Under the pieces are notes generated by a model. It ran no database searches and was not told where the DNA came from. It saw nothing but the letters and a program-made list of their open reading frames with translations. The translations under genes and the position numbers were made by a program. From Rubrivivax sp. (GTDB lineage Bacteria > Pseudomonadota > Gammaproteobacteria > Burkholderiales > Burkholderiaceae_C): a stretch of DNA of 64,000 nt. Below are positions 43,659 to 55,593 of the stretch, one piece after another. The first letter of the stretch is position 1, and the number at the start of each line of letters is the position of its first letter. The stretch is taken from positions 124,001 through 188,000 of the forward strand of contig JAIXSE010000017.1 of assembly GCA_027484825.1 (NCBI GenBank). Reading direction: 5' to 3'.

Positions 43659-43682
43659 CAAAAAAGCCCGCCGTAGCGGGCT
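43659..43682 (-). terminator. Terminator of the ferritin-like gene (minus strand)
   Basis: On the minus strand AGCCCGC-TACG-GCGGGCT is followed by a run of T (plus-strand A run at about 43659-43665). It lies about 50 bases past the stop of the ferritin-like gene. Confidence 0.85.
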
Positions 43683-43728
43683 CTTGCCAGGATCTTTACA
43701 GCGGCGATGCCGCAAGGCCCCGATCAGA

Positions 43729-44610
43729 TCAGGCGCCTTGCGGGGCCAGGTCACCACCGCCCTGCTGCTGGGCCGCCTGGGCGACCCGCTGCGAGATTTC
43801 CTTGCGATAGCGGTTGAGCTCCTGGACGCTGGCAAAGCTGCGCTCCATCAGCAGGCTCATGTTGTGCAGGATGCGCTCCACCACCTTGTTTTCCCAGACG
43901 CTGTCGAACTGGATCTGCTTGTCCAGCCAGCGCTCCAGCCATTCCGGGTCGGGCAGGCGGCTCTGGATGGTGTCACGCGGGAACAGCTTGGCATTCACAT
44001 GCAGGTTGGTCGGATGCAGGGCCTGGGCCGTGCGACGCGCGCTGGCCATCAGCACGCCGACCTTGGCGAAGGCGGCCTTGGCTTCATCACCGAACTTGAC
44101 CATGGCGCGCTTCATGTAGCGCAGGTAGGCGCCGCCATGACGGGCTTCGTCCCGGGACAGGGTCTCGTAGATGGCCTTGATGACGGGCTCGGTATGCCAC
44201 TCGGCAGCGCGGCGATACCAGTGGTTCAGACGGATTTCGCCGCAGAAGTGCAGCATCAGCGTCTCCAGCGCCGGCGCCGGGTCAAATTCGAAGCGCACTT
44301 CATGCAGTTCGGCTTCGGTCGGGACCATGTCCGGACGGAAGCGGCGCAGATACTCCATCAGCACCAGCGAATGCTTCTGCTCCTCGAAGAACCACACGCT
44401 CATGAAGGCGGAGAAGTCGCTGTCATCCTTGTTGTCGCGCAGGAACATCTCCGTGGCCGGCAGGGCGGACCATTCGGTGATGGCGTTCATCTTGATGGTG
44501 CGCGCCTGGTCGTCGGTCAACAGGGAAGCATCGAACTTGTCCCAGGGGATGTCGGTGTCCATGTTCCAGCGGACGGCTTCGAGTTGCTTGAAGAGTTCGG
44601 GGTAAAGCAT
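43729..44610 (-). CDS. Ferritin-like diiron protein
   Basis: A 293-residue helical protein of the ferritin-like/acyl-ACP-desaturase superfamily. Diiron ligands are visible: Glu 46 (NAITEWSALPA), Glu 76/77 with His 80 (VWFFEEQKHSLVL), Glu 125 (FCGEIRLNHWY) and Asp 154, Glu 155, His 158 (LSRDEARHGGAY). This matches E-EExxH-E-DExxH pairs. The C-terminal 130 residues continue helical. Iron storage, an oxidase or fatty-acid modification are possible; sequence alone does not decide. AAGGA precedes the ATG, and a Fur-box-like site overlaps the promoter region. Confidence 0.82.
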   Translation of the reverse strand: MLYPELFKQLEAVRWNMDTDIPWDKFDASLLTDDQARTIKMNAITEWSALPATEMFLRDNKDDSDFSAFMSVWFFEEQKHSLVLMEYLRRFRPDMVPTEAELHEVRFEFDPAPALETLMLHFCGEIRLNHWYRRAAEWHTEPVIKAIYETLSRDEARHGGAYLRYMKRAMVKFGDEAKAAFAKVGVLMASARRTAQALHPTNLHVNAKLFPRDTIQSRLPDPEWLERWLDKQIQFDSVWENKVVERILHNMSLLMERSFASVQELNRYRKEISQRVAQAAQQQGGGDLAPQGA

Positions 44611-44624
44611 GGTCAGTCCTTGGG

Positions 44625-44640
44625 AATAGCAATTCTCATT
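44625..44640 (-). promoter_or_regulatory. Fur-box-like site upstream of the ferritin-like gene
   Basis: On the minus strand AATGAGAATTGCTATT lies 15-30 bases before the ATG of the ferritin-like gene. It matches the Fur consensus half AATGATAATCATTATC at 11 of 16 positions. The fur gene is in the same window. Confidence 0.5.
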
Positions 44641-44753
44641 TTATCGGGCGGAAGATGACAAACCCTGACAAGCCCTTGTGGAAGGCAGGATCTGGCCTAA
44701 TCCGGCGCTGTCACATATCACGGCACCGCTGAATGCCGACGAGGAGCACTGTC

Positions 44754-45371
44754 ATGAGTCTGTCTTTCGTTTCCACCTTGTTCCAGCGCCTGGCTCTGGT
44801 CCTGACGGTCGCCTGTGCGCCGATGGCGGCCCACGCGGCCGGCGCGACTGCCGCCGCTCCAGCCACCACGGCCGCCGGCAACGCTGCGTGTCCGGACCTG
44901 CTGCAACGGCAGTTTCCGCGCCTGCAAGACGAAAAGCCCCAGCCGCTGTGCCAATACGCCGGCAAGGTGGTGCTGGTGGTCAACACCGCCAGCTTCTGCG
45001 GTTTCACCCCGCAATACAAGGCATTGGAAGCCCTTTCGGCCAAGTACAAGGACCTGGCCGTGCTGGGATTCCCATCCGGGGACTTCGGAAATCAGGAATA
45101 CGGCTCCAACAAGGAGATCGCCGAGTTCTGCGAAAACACCTTCAATGTGAAGTTCCCGATGTTCAGCAAGTCCAGCGTGGTGGCCGGCAAGGGCGATCTG
45201 AACCCGCTGTTTGCAGATCTTGCCAAGCGCACCGGTCAGTCGCCCAAGTGGAACTTCCACAAGTACCTGATCTCGCGGGATGGTCAGCAGGTGCTGAGCT
45301 TCGGCTCGAAGGTGGATCCGGAAGGGCGCGAGTTCACCCAGGCGCTGGAAAAACTGCTGCAGCAGAACTGA
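44754..45371 (+). CDS. Exported glutathione peroxidase
   Basis: A 205-residue glutathione/thiol peroxidase. The N-terminal signal (ALVLTVACAPMAAHA, about residues 14-28) makes it periplasmic or extracellular. The catalytic Cys is in VNTASFCGFTPQYKAL (Cys 82). GFPSGDFGNQEYGS, with Gln in its usual place, and WNFHKYLI complete the active site. This is Cys-type, not selenocysteine. ATG 44754 has AGGAG eight bases before it. It is divergent from the ferritin-like gene. Confidence 0.92.
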   Translation: MSLSFVSTLFQRLALVLTVACAPMAAHAAGATAAAPATTAAGNAACPDLLQRQFPRLQDEKPQPLCQYAGKVVLVVNTASFCGFTPQYKALEALSAKYKDLAVLGFPSGDFGNQEYGSNKEIAEFCENTFNVKFPMFSKSSVVAGKGDLNPLFADLAKRTGQSPKWNFHKYLISRDGQQVLSFGSKVDPEGREFTQALEKLLQQN

Positions 45372-45796
45372 GGAAATGCCAGATTGAGGAGGGGCAAAGA
45401 GGCTGTTTTTCGGGTTGCATCACCTTCAGCCCAACCCCTCTTCCGGCAATCGGCAGACCCGATTTTGAAAGTGAAAAATCTGTCCCGGCTAGCCGGTACA
45501 ACGGTGACAGTTGCTCACTTTTTCCCACCGAATCGGGATGACAAGCGGCGGGTTGCATTGCACTATAGGCATCGGTGCGGTGCGCAATGCCACCGCGAAA
45601 ACTGAAATTCACCAAGATTCACCGAGGGCTTTCAGGGTTTCTACCAACCCCAAAAGCTGATGGGAGTACAGTTCAGCTTCATCCTCTTTCAGCCGCAAGA
45701 CCTGCTTGTTCGCAAGCTGCAATCCCGAGGCCTTTCTCCTCCTCCTCCCTCCCTCCCTCGTTGGCCACGGGGCGTCTTGAGGCTTCTTTTCTTCCC
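45372..45796. other. Intergenic AT-richer stretch, no gene recognised
   Basis: About 500 bases lie between the peroxidase stop and the corA stop. I see no frame with coding character. The stretch is less GC-rich than its surroundings, has a pyrimidine run near 45732-45760, and contains TTCGCAAGC at 45713-45721. It runs into an excellent plus-strand terminator at 45797-45826, which makes a small RNA on the + strand possible. Confidence 0.4.
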
Positions 45797-45826
45797 AAGG
45801 GCTTCCGCATCGGCGGAAGCCCTTTT
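45797..45826 (+). terminator. Strong intrinsic terminator in the 45.4-45.9 kb gap
   Basis: GGGCTTCCGC (45799-45808) and GCGGAAGCCC (45813-45822) form a perfect 10-bp stem with loop ATCG, followed by TTTT. The stem is also flanked by AA/TT pairing. It is far (about 430 bases) from the peroxidase stop. Confidence 0.88.
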
Positions 45827-45853
45827 GTTTGCGGCGTGGGGAGGCGGGGCATG

Positions 45854-45877
45854 AAAAAGGGCCGCGAGAGGCGGCCC
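45854..45877 (-). terminator. Terminator of corA (minus strand)
   Basis: GGGCCGC and GCGGCCC form a stem with a 5-base loop. On the minus strand it is followed by TTTTT (plus-strand AAAAA at 45854-45858). It lies 17 bases past the corA stop. Confidence 0.85.
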
Positions 45878-45894
45878 TGAAGTCCCTGCCGTGA

Positions 45895-46884
45895 TCAGGC
45901 CAGCCAGCCCTTGCGCCGGAAGTACACAAACGGCGCCACCACCGACGCCAGCATGAGCACCAGCGCAAACGGGTAGCCGTATTCCCAGTGCAATTCAGGC
46001 ATCGCCTGGAAATTCATGCCGTAGATGCTGGCAATCAGGGTGGGCGGCAGCAGCGCCACGCTGGCCACCGAGAAGATCTTGATGATCTTGTTCTGGTTGA
46101 TGTTGATGAAGCCGACGGTGGCGTCCATCAGGAAGTTGATCTTGTCGAAGAGGAAGGCCGTGTGGCTGTCCAGCGAGTCGATGTCCCGCAGGATCTGGCG
46201 CGACTCCTCGAACTGCTCCGCATTGAGCATGCGGCTGCGCATCATGAAGCTCAGGGCGCGCCGGGTGTCCATCACGTTGCGCCGGATGCGCCCGTTCAAG
46301 TCTTCCTCGCGGGCGATGGCCGCCAGCACCTCGCCGGCCTCGGTGTCGTTCACGTCCTTCTTCAGCACCCGCGCACTGACCTTCTCCAGGTTGTCGTAGA
46401 TGCCCTCCAGCACGTCGGCGGAATATTCGGCGTCCGCGTCATAGAGCTTGAGCAGCACGTCCTTGGCGTCTTCGATCAGGGCCGGAATGCGGCGGGCCCG
46501 CAGCCGCAGCAGGCGGAACACCGGCAGGTCCTCGTTGTGCACCGAGAACAGCACGTTGTTGAAGAGGATGAAGGCCACCCGCACGTTGCGCGGGGCTTCC
46601 ATGTCGTCGATGAGGAAGTCGGAGCGGATGTGCAGCTCGCCGTTGTCCTCTTCGTAGAACCGGGCCGATTCCTCCAGGTCCTCGTCCACGATGTCCTCGG
46701 GGATGACCAGACCAAATCGTTCACGGATCCAGTCTTTTTCTTCGGCGCTCGGAGATTCCAGATCCACCCAGATCGGCTGTCGCTGGTGGGTGATGACCGC
46801 GCTGAGTTCAGCCGCGGTGGAAATCTCTTCCTGAACCATCCCGCCCTTGAGGCGGCCATTGTCCAGAGTGAACACATTCAGCAT
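45895..46884 (-). CDS. corA: Magnesium/cobalt transporter CorA
   Basis: A 329-residue divalent-cation channel. A large cytoplasmic N-terminal domain (about 1-265) is followed by two membrane helices, the first ending in the signature YGMNF (288-292) and the second in FALVLMLASVVAPFVYF before a basic tail. The usual CorA loop motif MPEL follows YGMN as in the family. AAGGA precedes the ATG. It transports Mg2+ and can also pass Co2+ or Ni2+. It is a single-gene unit with its own terminator at 45854-45877. Confidence 0.95.
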   Translation of the reverse strand: MLNVFTLDNGRLKGGMVQEEISTAAELSAVITHQRQPIWVDLESPSAEEKDWIRERFGLVIPEDIVDEDLEESARFYEEDNGELHIRSDFLIDDMEAPRNVRVAFILFNNVLFSVHNEDLPVFRLLRLRARRIPALIEDAKDVLLKLYDADAEYSADVLEGIYDNLEKVSARVLKKDVNDTEAGEVLAAIAREEDLNGRIRRNVMDTRRALSFMMRSRMLNAEQFEESRQILRDIDSLDSHTAFLFDKINFLMDATVGFININQNKIIKIFSVASVALLPPTLIASIYGMNFQAMPELHWEYGYPFALVLMLASVVAPFVYFRRKGWLA

Positions 46885-47709
46885 GCAGGTCCTTCGTCTG
46901 CGTCGGCGCGCGTCTGGGCGAACGCTCGAGCAGGGTGGCGCGTTGACGAGGAAGGCGAGTCAGGCGCGCGGGGGTCGCTGGGAGGACGGGGGGCAGACAC
47001 GTCCGGCTAGAGGGGCGGGGCAGAGGGGGCCCGTCTCACTCCGGACAAGCGGCACAGCGGCAGCGAGCGACCTGTGACGAGTGACACTGGCGGCTGGCGA
47101 CCTTCAGCTGCGGCGGTTTGACGCTGGAGTGGACGGCCACTGAGAGTGGTCGCTGTCCAAGAGGGACTCCAGTGATGGGGACGCGCAATTATCACACTGC
47201 GGGATTGGCGCCAGCAAGGCTCCCGCCTCGCCGACAACATCCAGCATTCCAGCACGGACCGAGCCGATCGGCAAGGCAGAAAGATTCACCCCCAAACCTT
47301 GCTTTTCATCACTTGTGTTCGCCATCGAACGGGCGCAGACTGAGCTCGTCCAGGCCACCCGAAGAGTCTTACCGCAGACACATTCAACAAGCCCTCCAAG
47401 ACCCAGGCGTCCCGCCTCCATCGCTGTTTCGAGCAGCAGGCGTTCAGGAAGCGGCGTGGTCCGCAGACCTCCCTGGACGCCCCACCCAAGACCGATTCCA
47501 TCGCTACACCGAGTCCCCTGGTCTCGGCAATGCCCCCTCATCACCGCTGTTTTTCCAGAAGACCCTGGCCCCCGCGGCCCGACGATTCCTCCACCCCTGA
47601 CCCCAGCATCAAGACCCAGCCATTCATCCATCTTCAGCGTTCCCACTCTCACTCTCACGGCGCCCGAAGGCGCAGTAGTTTTCCGACCAGCCCTGTGAAA
47701 GGAGGCTCT
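46885..47709. other. Long gene-free stretch upstream of hpf
   Basis: About 825 bases with no frame that looks coding: the longest candidates are Arg/Ser/Pro-rich with no recognisable motif, and they lack ribosome sites. The second half has lower GC. In many relatives rpoN lies immediately upstream of hpf; I find no recognisable rpoN fragment here. It should hold the corA and hpf promoters. Confidence 0.5.
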
Positions 47710-48051
47710 ATGAACCTGACCATCAGCGGCCACCATCTCGAAGTGACCCCCGCCTTGCGTGAATACGTTCTCACCAAGCTCAGCCGGGTGTTGCGACACT
47801 TTGACCAGGTTGTGGACGTCAACGTCCTGCTCACCGTGGAAAAGCAAAAGGAGAAGGCCCGCCGGCAGCGCGCCGAAGTCACGCTGCACGTGAAGGGTCG
47901 CGAGATCTTTGTGGAAAACTCCCACGAAGACCTTTACGCGGCCATTGACGAATTGATGGACAAGCTGGATCGGCAGGTGTGCCGCCACAAGGACCGGGTA
48001 CAGGATCATCACCATGCCTCAGCCAAGCGCATGGACCTGCCCGCAGCCTAG
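47710..48051 (+). CDS. hpf: Ribosome hibernation promoting factor
   Basis: A 113-residue HPF/YfiA protein that binds the 30S decoding centre in stationary phase and promotes inactive ribosome forms. The fold is seen in [54 protein letters not shown] and the C-terminal [15 protein letters not shown]. It is a short form, lacking the long-HPF C-terminal dimerisation domain. AAAGGAGG six bases before ATG 47710 gives a very strong ribosome site. ptsN follows after about 190 bases. Confidence 0.93.
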   Translation: MNLTISGHHLEVTPALREYVLTKLSRVLRHFDQVVDVNVLLTVEKQKEKARRQRAEVTLHVKGREIFVENSHEDLYAAIDELMDKLDRQVCRHKDRVQDHHHASAKRMDLPAA

Positions 48052-48076
48052 GGTTTGTACTTAACGCAATCCCGGG

Positions 48077-48103
48077 AGGCGGCCGCAGGGCCGCCTTTGC
48101 TTT
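48077..48103 (+). terminator. Hairpin after hpf
   Basis: AGGCGGCC and GGCCGCCT form a stem with a 4-base loop, then TTGCTTTT. The T-tract is interrupted, so termination may be partial and allow readthrough to ptsN. Confidence 0.55.
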
Positions 48104-48121
48104 TGGCGGATCGCCGCATAA

Positions 48122-48136
48122 TGTTGCGATGCAACA
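48122..48136. promoter_or_regulatory. Inverted repeat between hpf and ptsN
   Basis: TGTTGC and GCAACA are separated by GAT. A second hairpin, CCCGTTG-TTTT-CAACGGG, follows at 48142-48159. No protein is identified for either. Confidence 0.4.
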
Positions 48137-48141
48137 CCAAT

Positions 48142-48159
48142 CCCGTTGTTTTCAACGGG
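48142..48159 (+). other. Hairpin upstream of ptsN
   Basis: CCCGTTG and CAACGGG form a perfect 7-bp stem with loop TTTT about 80 bases before the ptsN start; it is just upstream of the -10-like box at 48200. Confidence 0.5.
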
Positions 48160-48199
48160 GCGTCTTCAAGACCCCGCCCCCTGATTGCAGCGGGGTTCC

Positions 48200-48205
48200 T
48201 ATAAT
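48200..48205 (+). promoter_or_regulatory. Consensus -10 box for ptsN
   Basis: TATAAT, an exact sigma-70 -10 hexamer, lies 35 bases before the ptsN ATG. No good -35 is visible at 17 bases, so it may depend on an activator or the hairpin region upstream. Confidence 0.5.
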
Positions 48206-48240
48206 CCCGTTTGTCTCTGACCTACTGGCGCCATTGCCCG

Positions 48241-48711
48241 ATGAACCGTCTCGCCGCCATCCTTCCCGCCAGCAATGTGCTGGTCGATGTGGACGCATCC
48301 AGCAAGAAGCGCGTGTTCGAACAAGCCGGGCTGCTCTTCGAGAACAACCACGCCATCGCCCGCGCAGCGGTCACGGACAATCTGTTCGCCCGTGAACGTC
48401 TGGGCTCCACCGGTCTGGGTCATGGCGTCGCCATCCCCCATGGCCGCATCAAGGGCCTGAAGAATCCGCTGGCCGCCGTGCTGCGCGTGCAGCAGCCCAT
48501 CGGCTTTGACGCCCCGGACGACGAACCGGTCAACCTGCTCATCTTCCTGCTGGTCCCTGAAGCCGCTACCCAGCGCCATCTGGAAATCCTCTCCGAAATC
48601 GCGGAGATGCTGTCCGATCGTGAACTGCGTGAGCGCCTCAAGACCGAGACGGAAGCCAGCGTGGTCCATCGGCTGATCGCCGACTGGGAACCGCTGAAGT
48701 CGGTCGCCTGA
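48241..48711 (+). CDS. ptsN: PTS IIA-Ntr regulatory protein
   Basis: A 156-residue EIIA-Ntr protein of the nitrogen phosphotransfer relay. The phospho-His is in [13 protein letters not shown] (His 67). [16 protein letters not shown] and [12 protein letters not shown] are typical. It receives phosphate from NPr and regulates potassium uptake, nitrogen and carbon responses by protein binding. I use ATG 48241, ten codons inside the longest frame. hprK follows 13 bases after its stop. Confidence 0.95.
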   Translation: MNRLAAILPASNVLVDVDASSKKRVFEQAGLLFENNHAIARAAVTDNLFARERLGSTGLGHGVAIPHGRIKGLKNPLAAVLRVQQPIGFDAPDDEPVNLLIFLLVPEAATQRHLEILSEIAEMLSDRELRERLKTETEASVVHRLIADWEPLKSVA

Positions 48712-48724
48712 GGCACCCGGCTTC

Positions 48725-49693
48725 GTGAAACCCACCTCCATCAGCGCGGACCGGCTCTTCGAAGAGCACCGCGAGGCCCTGCGCTGGGAATGGATCGCCG
48801 GCCATGCGCACCCGGAGCGCCGCTTTGACGAAGCCGCGTTGCTGGACGCCCAGTCCGCCGCCGACCTGGTGGGCTACCTCAACTACATCCACCCCTACCG
48901 TGTGCAGATTGTCGGCACACGCGAAGTGGGCTACCTGAGCCAGGCCTCCGGCGACGTGCTGGACCGCCGCATCTCCCGCATCGTCACGCTGGAGCCGCCG
49001 GTCATCATCGTGGCCGACGGACAGACCCCGCCGGACCGGCTGATCGCCATGTGCGACCGCGCCGAGATCCCGCTGTTCACCACCACCGAATCCGCCGGCC
49101 ATGTCATCGACGTGGTGCGGGCCTATCTGGCCCATGTCTGCGCCAACCGCACCACCCGCCATGGCGTCTTCATGGACATCCTGGGGCTGGGCGTGCTGCT
49201 GACCGGTGAATCGGGCCTGGGCAAGAGCGAACTGGGCCTGGAGCTGATCTCCCGCGGTCACGGCCTGGTGGCGGACGATGCGGTGGACTTTTTCCGGATC
49301 GCCCAGACGGCCATTGAGGGTCGCTGCCCGGATCTCCTGATGAATCTGCTGGAGGTGCGTGGCATCGGCCTGCTGGACATCAAGGCCATCTTTGGCGAGA
49401 CCGCCGTGCGACGCAAGATGCGGCTCAAGCTGATCGTGCATCTGGTCCGCAAGGAGACGATGGAGCGCGACTTCGAACGCCTGCCCTACGAGCCCTTGTA
49501 CGAGGACGTGCTGGGCATGCCGGTGCGCAAGGTGGTGATTGCGGTGGATGCCGGCCGCAACCTGGCGGTGCTGGTCGAGGCGGCGGTGCGCAACACCATC
49601 TTGCAGCTGCGCGGTATCGACACTTATCGCGAGTTCGTGGAGCGCCACCAGCGGGCGATCGAAGAAGGCCTGAACGACTCGGCGGCTGGCTGA
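48725..49693 (+). CDS. hprK: HPr kinase/phosphorylase
   Basis: A 322-residue bifunctional kinase/phosphorylase acting on Ser of HPr-like proteins. The Walker A motif is [14 protein letters not shown] (starting at 161). [21 protein letters not shown] is the conserved C-terminal signature. The N-terminal regulatory domain spans about 1-130. It starts at GTG 48725. In Gram-negatives it usually pairs with an HPr in a PTS-like regulatory cascade, and the ptsN-hprK linkage fits this. Confidence 0.95.
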   Translation: MKPTSISADRLFEEHREALRWEWIAGHAHPERRFDEAALLDAQSAADLVGYLNYIHPYRVQIVGTREVGYLSQASGDVLDRRISRIVTLEPPVIIVADGQTPPDRLIAMCDRAEIPLFTTTESAGHVIDVVRAYLAHVCANRTTRHGVFMDILGLGVLLTGESGLGKSELGLELISRGHGLVADDAVDFFRIAQTAIEGRCPDLLMNLLEVRGIGLLDIKAIFGETAVRRKMRLKLIVHLVRKETMERDFERLPYEPLYEDVLGMPVRKVVIAVDAGRNLAVLVEAAVRNTILQLRGIDTYREFVERHQRAIEEGLNDSAAG

Positions 49694-49780
49694 CTGCTGC
49701 TGCGGACCTTCTGGCTGACCGCTGGCGAACTGCAGGCCCAAGCCCTGTTTGTGAGCCGCTCATCAGAGCGGCTCAACGGC

Positions 49781-50212
49781 TCAGCGACTGTTCTTATGCG
49801 GGCAGTCCGTCTTCACACAGGACGCATACAGCGCGAGCGAATGCTCCTGCAGCGCATAACCGCGCTCTTCCGCGATGGCGCGCTGGCGCTCTTCGATCTG
49901 CGGGTCGTAGAACTCTTCCACCCGTCCGCAGGTGAGGCAGACCAGATGGTCGTGGTGATGGCCCTCGTTCAGCTCGAAGACCGACTTGCCGGATTCGAAA
50001 TGATTGCGCGAGAGCAAGCCGGCCTGCTCGAACTGCGTGAGCACGCGATAGACGGTGGCCAGGCCAATGTCCGCCCGCTCATCCAGCAAAGCTTTGTAAA
50101 CATCCTCCGCCGTCATGTGGCGCTGCTGCGCCTTCTGGAAGATTTCCAGGATCTTGATACGGGGGAGCGTGGCCTTCAGCCCGCTGTTCTTGATTTCTTC
50201 AGAACGGTTCAT
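49781..50212 (-). CDS. fur: Ferric uptake regulator
   Basis: A 143-residue Fur repressor. The winged-helix part (ATLPRIKILEIFQ, TAEDVYKALLDE, GLATVYRVLTQFE) precedes the metal sites: HHHDH (85-89), CLTC (92-95) and a second Cys pair at 132/137 (CVKTDC). It represses iron-uptake genes with Fe2+ bound. I use the ATG complementary to 50210-50212; longer frames run into the divergent bamE gene. It is divergent from bamE (gap 82 bases), a common Burkholderiales arrangement. Confidence 0.96.
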   Translation of the reverse strand: MNRSEEIKNSGLKATLPRIKILEIFQKAQQRHMTAEDVYKALLDERADIGLATVYRVLTQFEQAGLLSRNHFESGKSVFELNEGHHHDHLVCLTCGRVEEFYDPQIEERQRAIAEERGYALQEHSLALYASCVKTDCPHKNSR

Positions 50213-50294
50213 GGGGTTTGCGCATGCGGCGGGACGAACGCCTCCCGCTAGAATTCCCTGCATCATAGCCCTAGCACTTCCGCGAAGCCCCGCC

Positions 50295-50864
50295 ATGTCA
50301 TTGAATTCCCAAATCGCCTTGATCGCGCGATGCACGGCCGCAGCGGCCGGCCTCGCCGCGCTGGGCGCGTGCTCGCAGATGCCCAAGATGGACGTGTTTT
50401 CCGTCAGCGGCGACAAGGTGCTGGGCCTGGTCCAGCCCTACCGGGTGGAGATCGTCCAGGGCAACGTCGTCACCAAGGAGCAGATGCAGCAGGTCAAGAC
50501 CGGCATGACCCGCACCCAGGTGCGCGAGGCCATCGGCTCTCCGCTGCTGACCGACCTGTTCCATGAGAGCCGCTGGGACTACGTCTTCACCATCCGCCGC
50601 CAGGGCGCAGCCCCGCAGAACCGCCGCATCCAGCTGACCTTCGACGGTGAGCAACTGGCCAAGATCGAGGCCCCGGAAGACCTGCCCTCCGAGAAGGAAT
50701 TCATCGCCGCCATCGACACCACCAAGATCAAGGGCGCCGCGCCCAAGCTGGAGATGACGGAAGAAGAACGCAAGGCACTGCCGCCGCCGGTGCGCCAGGC
50801 CGCCGCCACGCCGGAGCCGATCGGCCCGGTGCGGGACTATCCGCCGCTGGAGGCGCGCCGATGA
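50295..50864 (+). CDS. bamE: Outer-membrane assembly lipoprotein BamE
   Basis: A 189-residue lipoprotein of the BAM complex that inserts outer-membrane proteins. The lipobox LGAC puts the lipidated Cys at about residue 26. The BamE/SmpA core has [40 protein letters not shown] and [19 protein letters not shown]-terminal extension of about 60 residues follows, longer than in E. coli BamE. It is divergent from fur and overlaps dapB at ATGA (50861-50864). Confidence 0.94.
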   Translation: MSLNSQIALIARCTAAAAGLAALGACSQMPKMDVFSVSGDKVLGLVQPYRVEIVQGNVVTKEQMQQVKTGMTRTQVREAIGSPLLTDLFHESRWDYVFTIRRQGAAPQNRRIQLTFDGEQLAKIEAPEDLPSEKEFIAAIDTTKIKGAAPKLEMTEEERKALPPPVRQAAATPEPIGPVRDYPPLEARR

Positions 50865-51694
50865 GCAGCGCCCCCCGCCCGCTGAACGGCTCGCCCCTGC
50901 GCATTGCCATCACCGGCGCTTCCGGCCGCATGGGCCGCATGTTGATCGAGACGGTGCTGGGTGCGCCCGACTGCCAGCTCAGCGCCGCCCTGGACCGCGA
51001 CGGCAGCCCCTCCCTGGGCCAGGACGCCGGCGCCTTCCTGGGCCGCCAGACCGGTGTGGCCATCACCAGTGATGTGCGCGCGGGCCTGTCGCAGTCGGAT
51101 GTGCTGATCGACTTCACCCGTCCGGAAGGCACCCTGGCCCACCTGGCCCTGTGCGCCGAACTGGGCGTGCGCACCGTCATCGGCACCACCGGCTTCACCG
51201 ACGAAGAAAAGTCGCGCATCGCCGGCTTCGCCGAGCAGGCCGCCGTGGTCATGGCGCCCAACATGAGCGTGGGCGTGAACCTGGTGCTCAAGCTGCTGGA
51301 AAGCGCCGCCAAGGCACTGGCCGAAGGCTATGACATCGAGATCGTCGAAGCCCATCATCGTCACAAGGTGGACGCGCCCAGCGGCACCGCGCTGAAGATG
51401 GGCGAAGTGATCGCCGACGCGCTGGGCCGGGACCTCAAGTCCTGCGCGGTCTACGGCCGCGAAGGCGTCACCGGCGAACGCGACCCCTCCACAATCGGCT
51501 TTGCTACGGTGCGCGGCGGCGACATCATCGGCGACCACACCGTGCTGTTCGCCGGCATCGGCGAGCGCATCGAGATCAGCCACAAGGCTTCCAGCCGCGC
51601 CACCTTCGCCCAGGGCAGCCTGCGCGCGGCCCGCTTCCTGGCTGGCCAGCGCACCGGGCTGTTCGACATGAACGCCGTGCTCGGCCTGGCCTGA
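50861..51694 (+). CDS. dapB: 4-hydroxy-tetrahydrodipicolinate reductase
   Basis: A 277-residue DapB of lysine/diaminopimelate synthesis. The NAD(P)-binding start is [38 protein letters not shown] and the active-site [20 protein letters not shown] follow. It overlaps bamE by four bases (ATGA) and is followed by the TolQ/ExbB-like gene after eight bases, so it is in the same run. Confidence 0.96.
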   Translation: MSSAPRPLNGSPLRIAITGASGRMGRMLIETVLGAPDCQLSAALDRDGSPSLGQDAGAFLGRQTGVAITSDVRAGLSQSDVLIDFTRPEGTLAHLALCAELGVRTVIGTTGFTDEEKSRIAGFAEQAAVVMAPNMSVGVNLVLKLLESAAKALAEGYDIEIVEAHHRHKVDAPSGTALKMGEVIADALGRDLKSCAVYGREGVTGERDPSTIGFATVRGGDIIGDHTVLFAGIGERIEISHKASSRATFAQGSLRAARFLAGQRTGLFDMNAVLGLA

Positions 51695-51702
51695 CCGATC
51701 CG

Positions 51703-52356
51703 ATGCAGTCGCTCTCGGCGCTGGGGCCTCACTGGCAGGCGGCGGACGGGGTGTCCCGCCTGGTGGCGCTGGTGCTGCTGGTCATGTCGATCAGCAGCTG
51801 GGTGCTGATCCTGTGGCGGAGCTGGACCCTCACCCGCGCCCGCCGCGACCTGCAGCGCGGGCTGCCCGTTTTCTGGGCGGCCGAGCAACTGCCGGCCGGC
51901 CGTCAGGCGCTGCTGCCTCTGGACCGCGAAGGCACGATGGTGCCGCTGGTGGACGCCGCACTGGCGGACGGCCGCCCCGGCAGCCTGGCCGCCACCGGAC
52001 CGGTCCAGGCCCAGCTCACCCGGCGCCTGCGTGACGCCCTGCATCAGGTGCTGGGCGGCCTCAACCGGGGGCAGGTGGTGCTGGCCACGGTGGGCAGCAC
52101 GGCCCCCTTCATCGGCCTGTTTGGCACCGTCTGGGGCATCTATCACGCGCTGGTGAGCATCTCCTCGGCGGGCGACTTCAGCCTGGACAAGGTGGCCGGC
52201 CCGGTCGGTGAAGCCCTGATCATGACCGCCGCCGGCCTGGCAGTGGCCATCCCCGCGGTGCTGGCCTACAACCTCTTCGGCAAATGGGTGGGCGCCTGCG
52301 AGGCGGAGCTGGAAGGCTTCGCCCATGACCTGCGTGAGCTGCTGGCCACGCCCTGA
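51703..52356 (+). CDS. MotA/TolQ/ExbB-type proton channel
   Basis: A 217-residue inner-membrane protein with three helices. The first is near the N-terminus (LVALVLLVMSISSWVLILW). The family signature is VVLATVGSTAPFIGLFGTVW, then GEALIMTAAGLAVAIPAVLAYNLF. It should form an energising complex with the following ExbD/TolR-like protein, coupling proton flow to TonB- or Tol-dependent outer-membrane work. Sequence does not separate TolQ from ExbB here; there is no tonB or tolA next to it. Confidence 0.87.
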   Translation: MQSLSALGPHWQAADGVSRLVALVLLVMSISSWVLILWRSWTLTRARRDLQRGLPVFWAAEQLPAGRQALLPLDREGTMVPLVDAALADGRPGSLAATGPVQAQLTRRLRDALHQVLGGLNRGQVVLATVGSTAPFIGLFGTVWGIYHALVSISSAGDFSLDKVAGPVGEALIMTAAGLAVAIPAVLAYNLFGKWVGACEAELEGFAHDLRELLATP

Positions 52357-52406
52357 GCCGCCGGCCCGCCCTGCCCCATGCTCAGCCACTGCACCGCCCC
52401 CACCCC

Positions 52407-55590
<3,184 letters not shown>

Positions 55591-55593
55591 GCC

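Noticed and set aside
45713-45721. 6S RNA, from the TTCGCAAGC string
   Set aside because: The matching closing stem and central bubble are not visible in the surrounding sequence.
47118-47600. A 160-codon frame on the plus strand upstream of hpf
   Set aside because: Arg/Pro/Ser-rich, no ribosome site, no recognisable motif.
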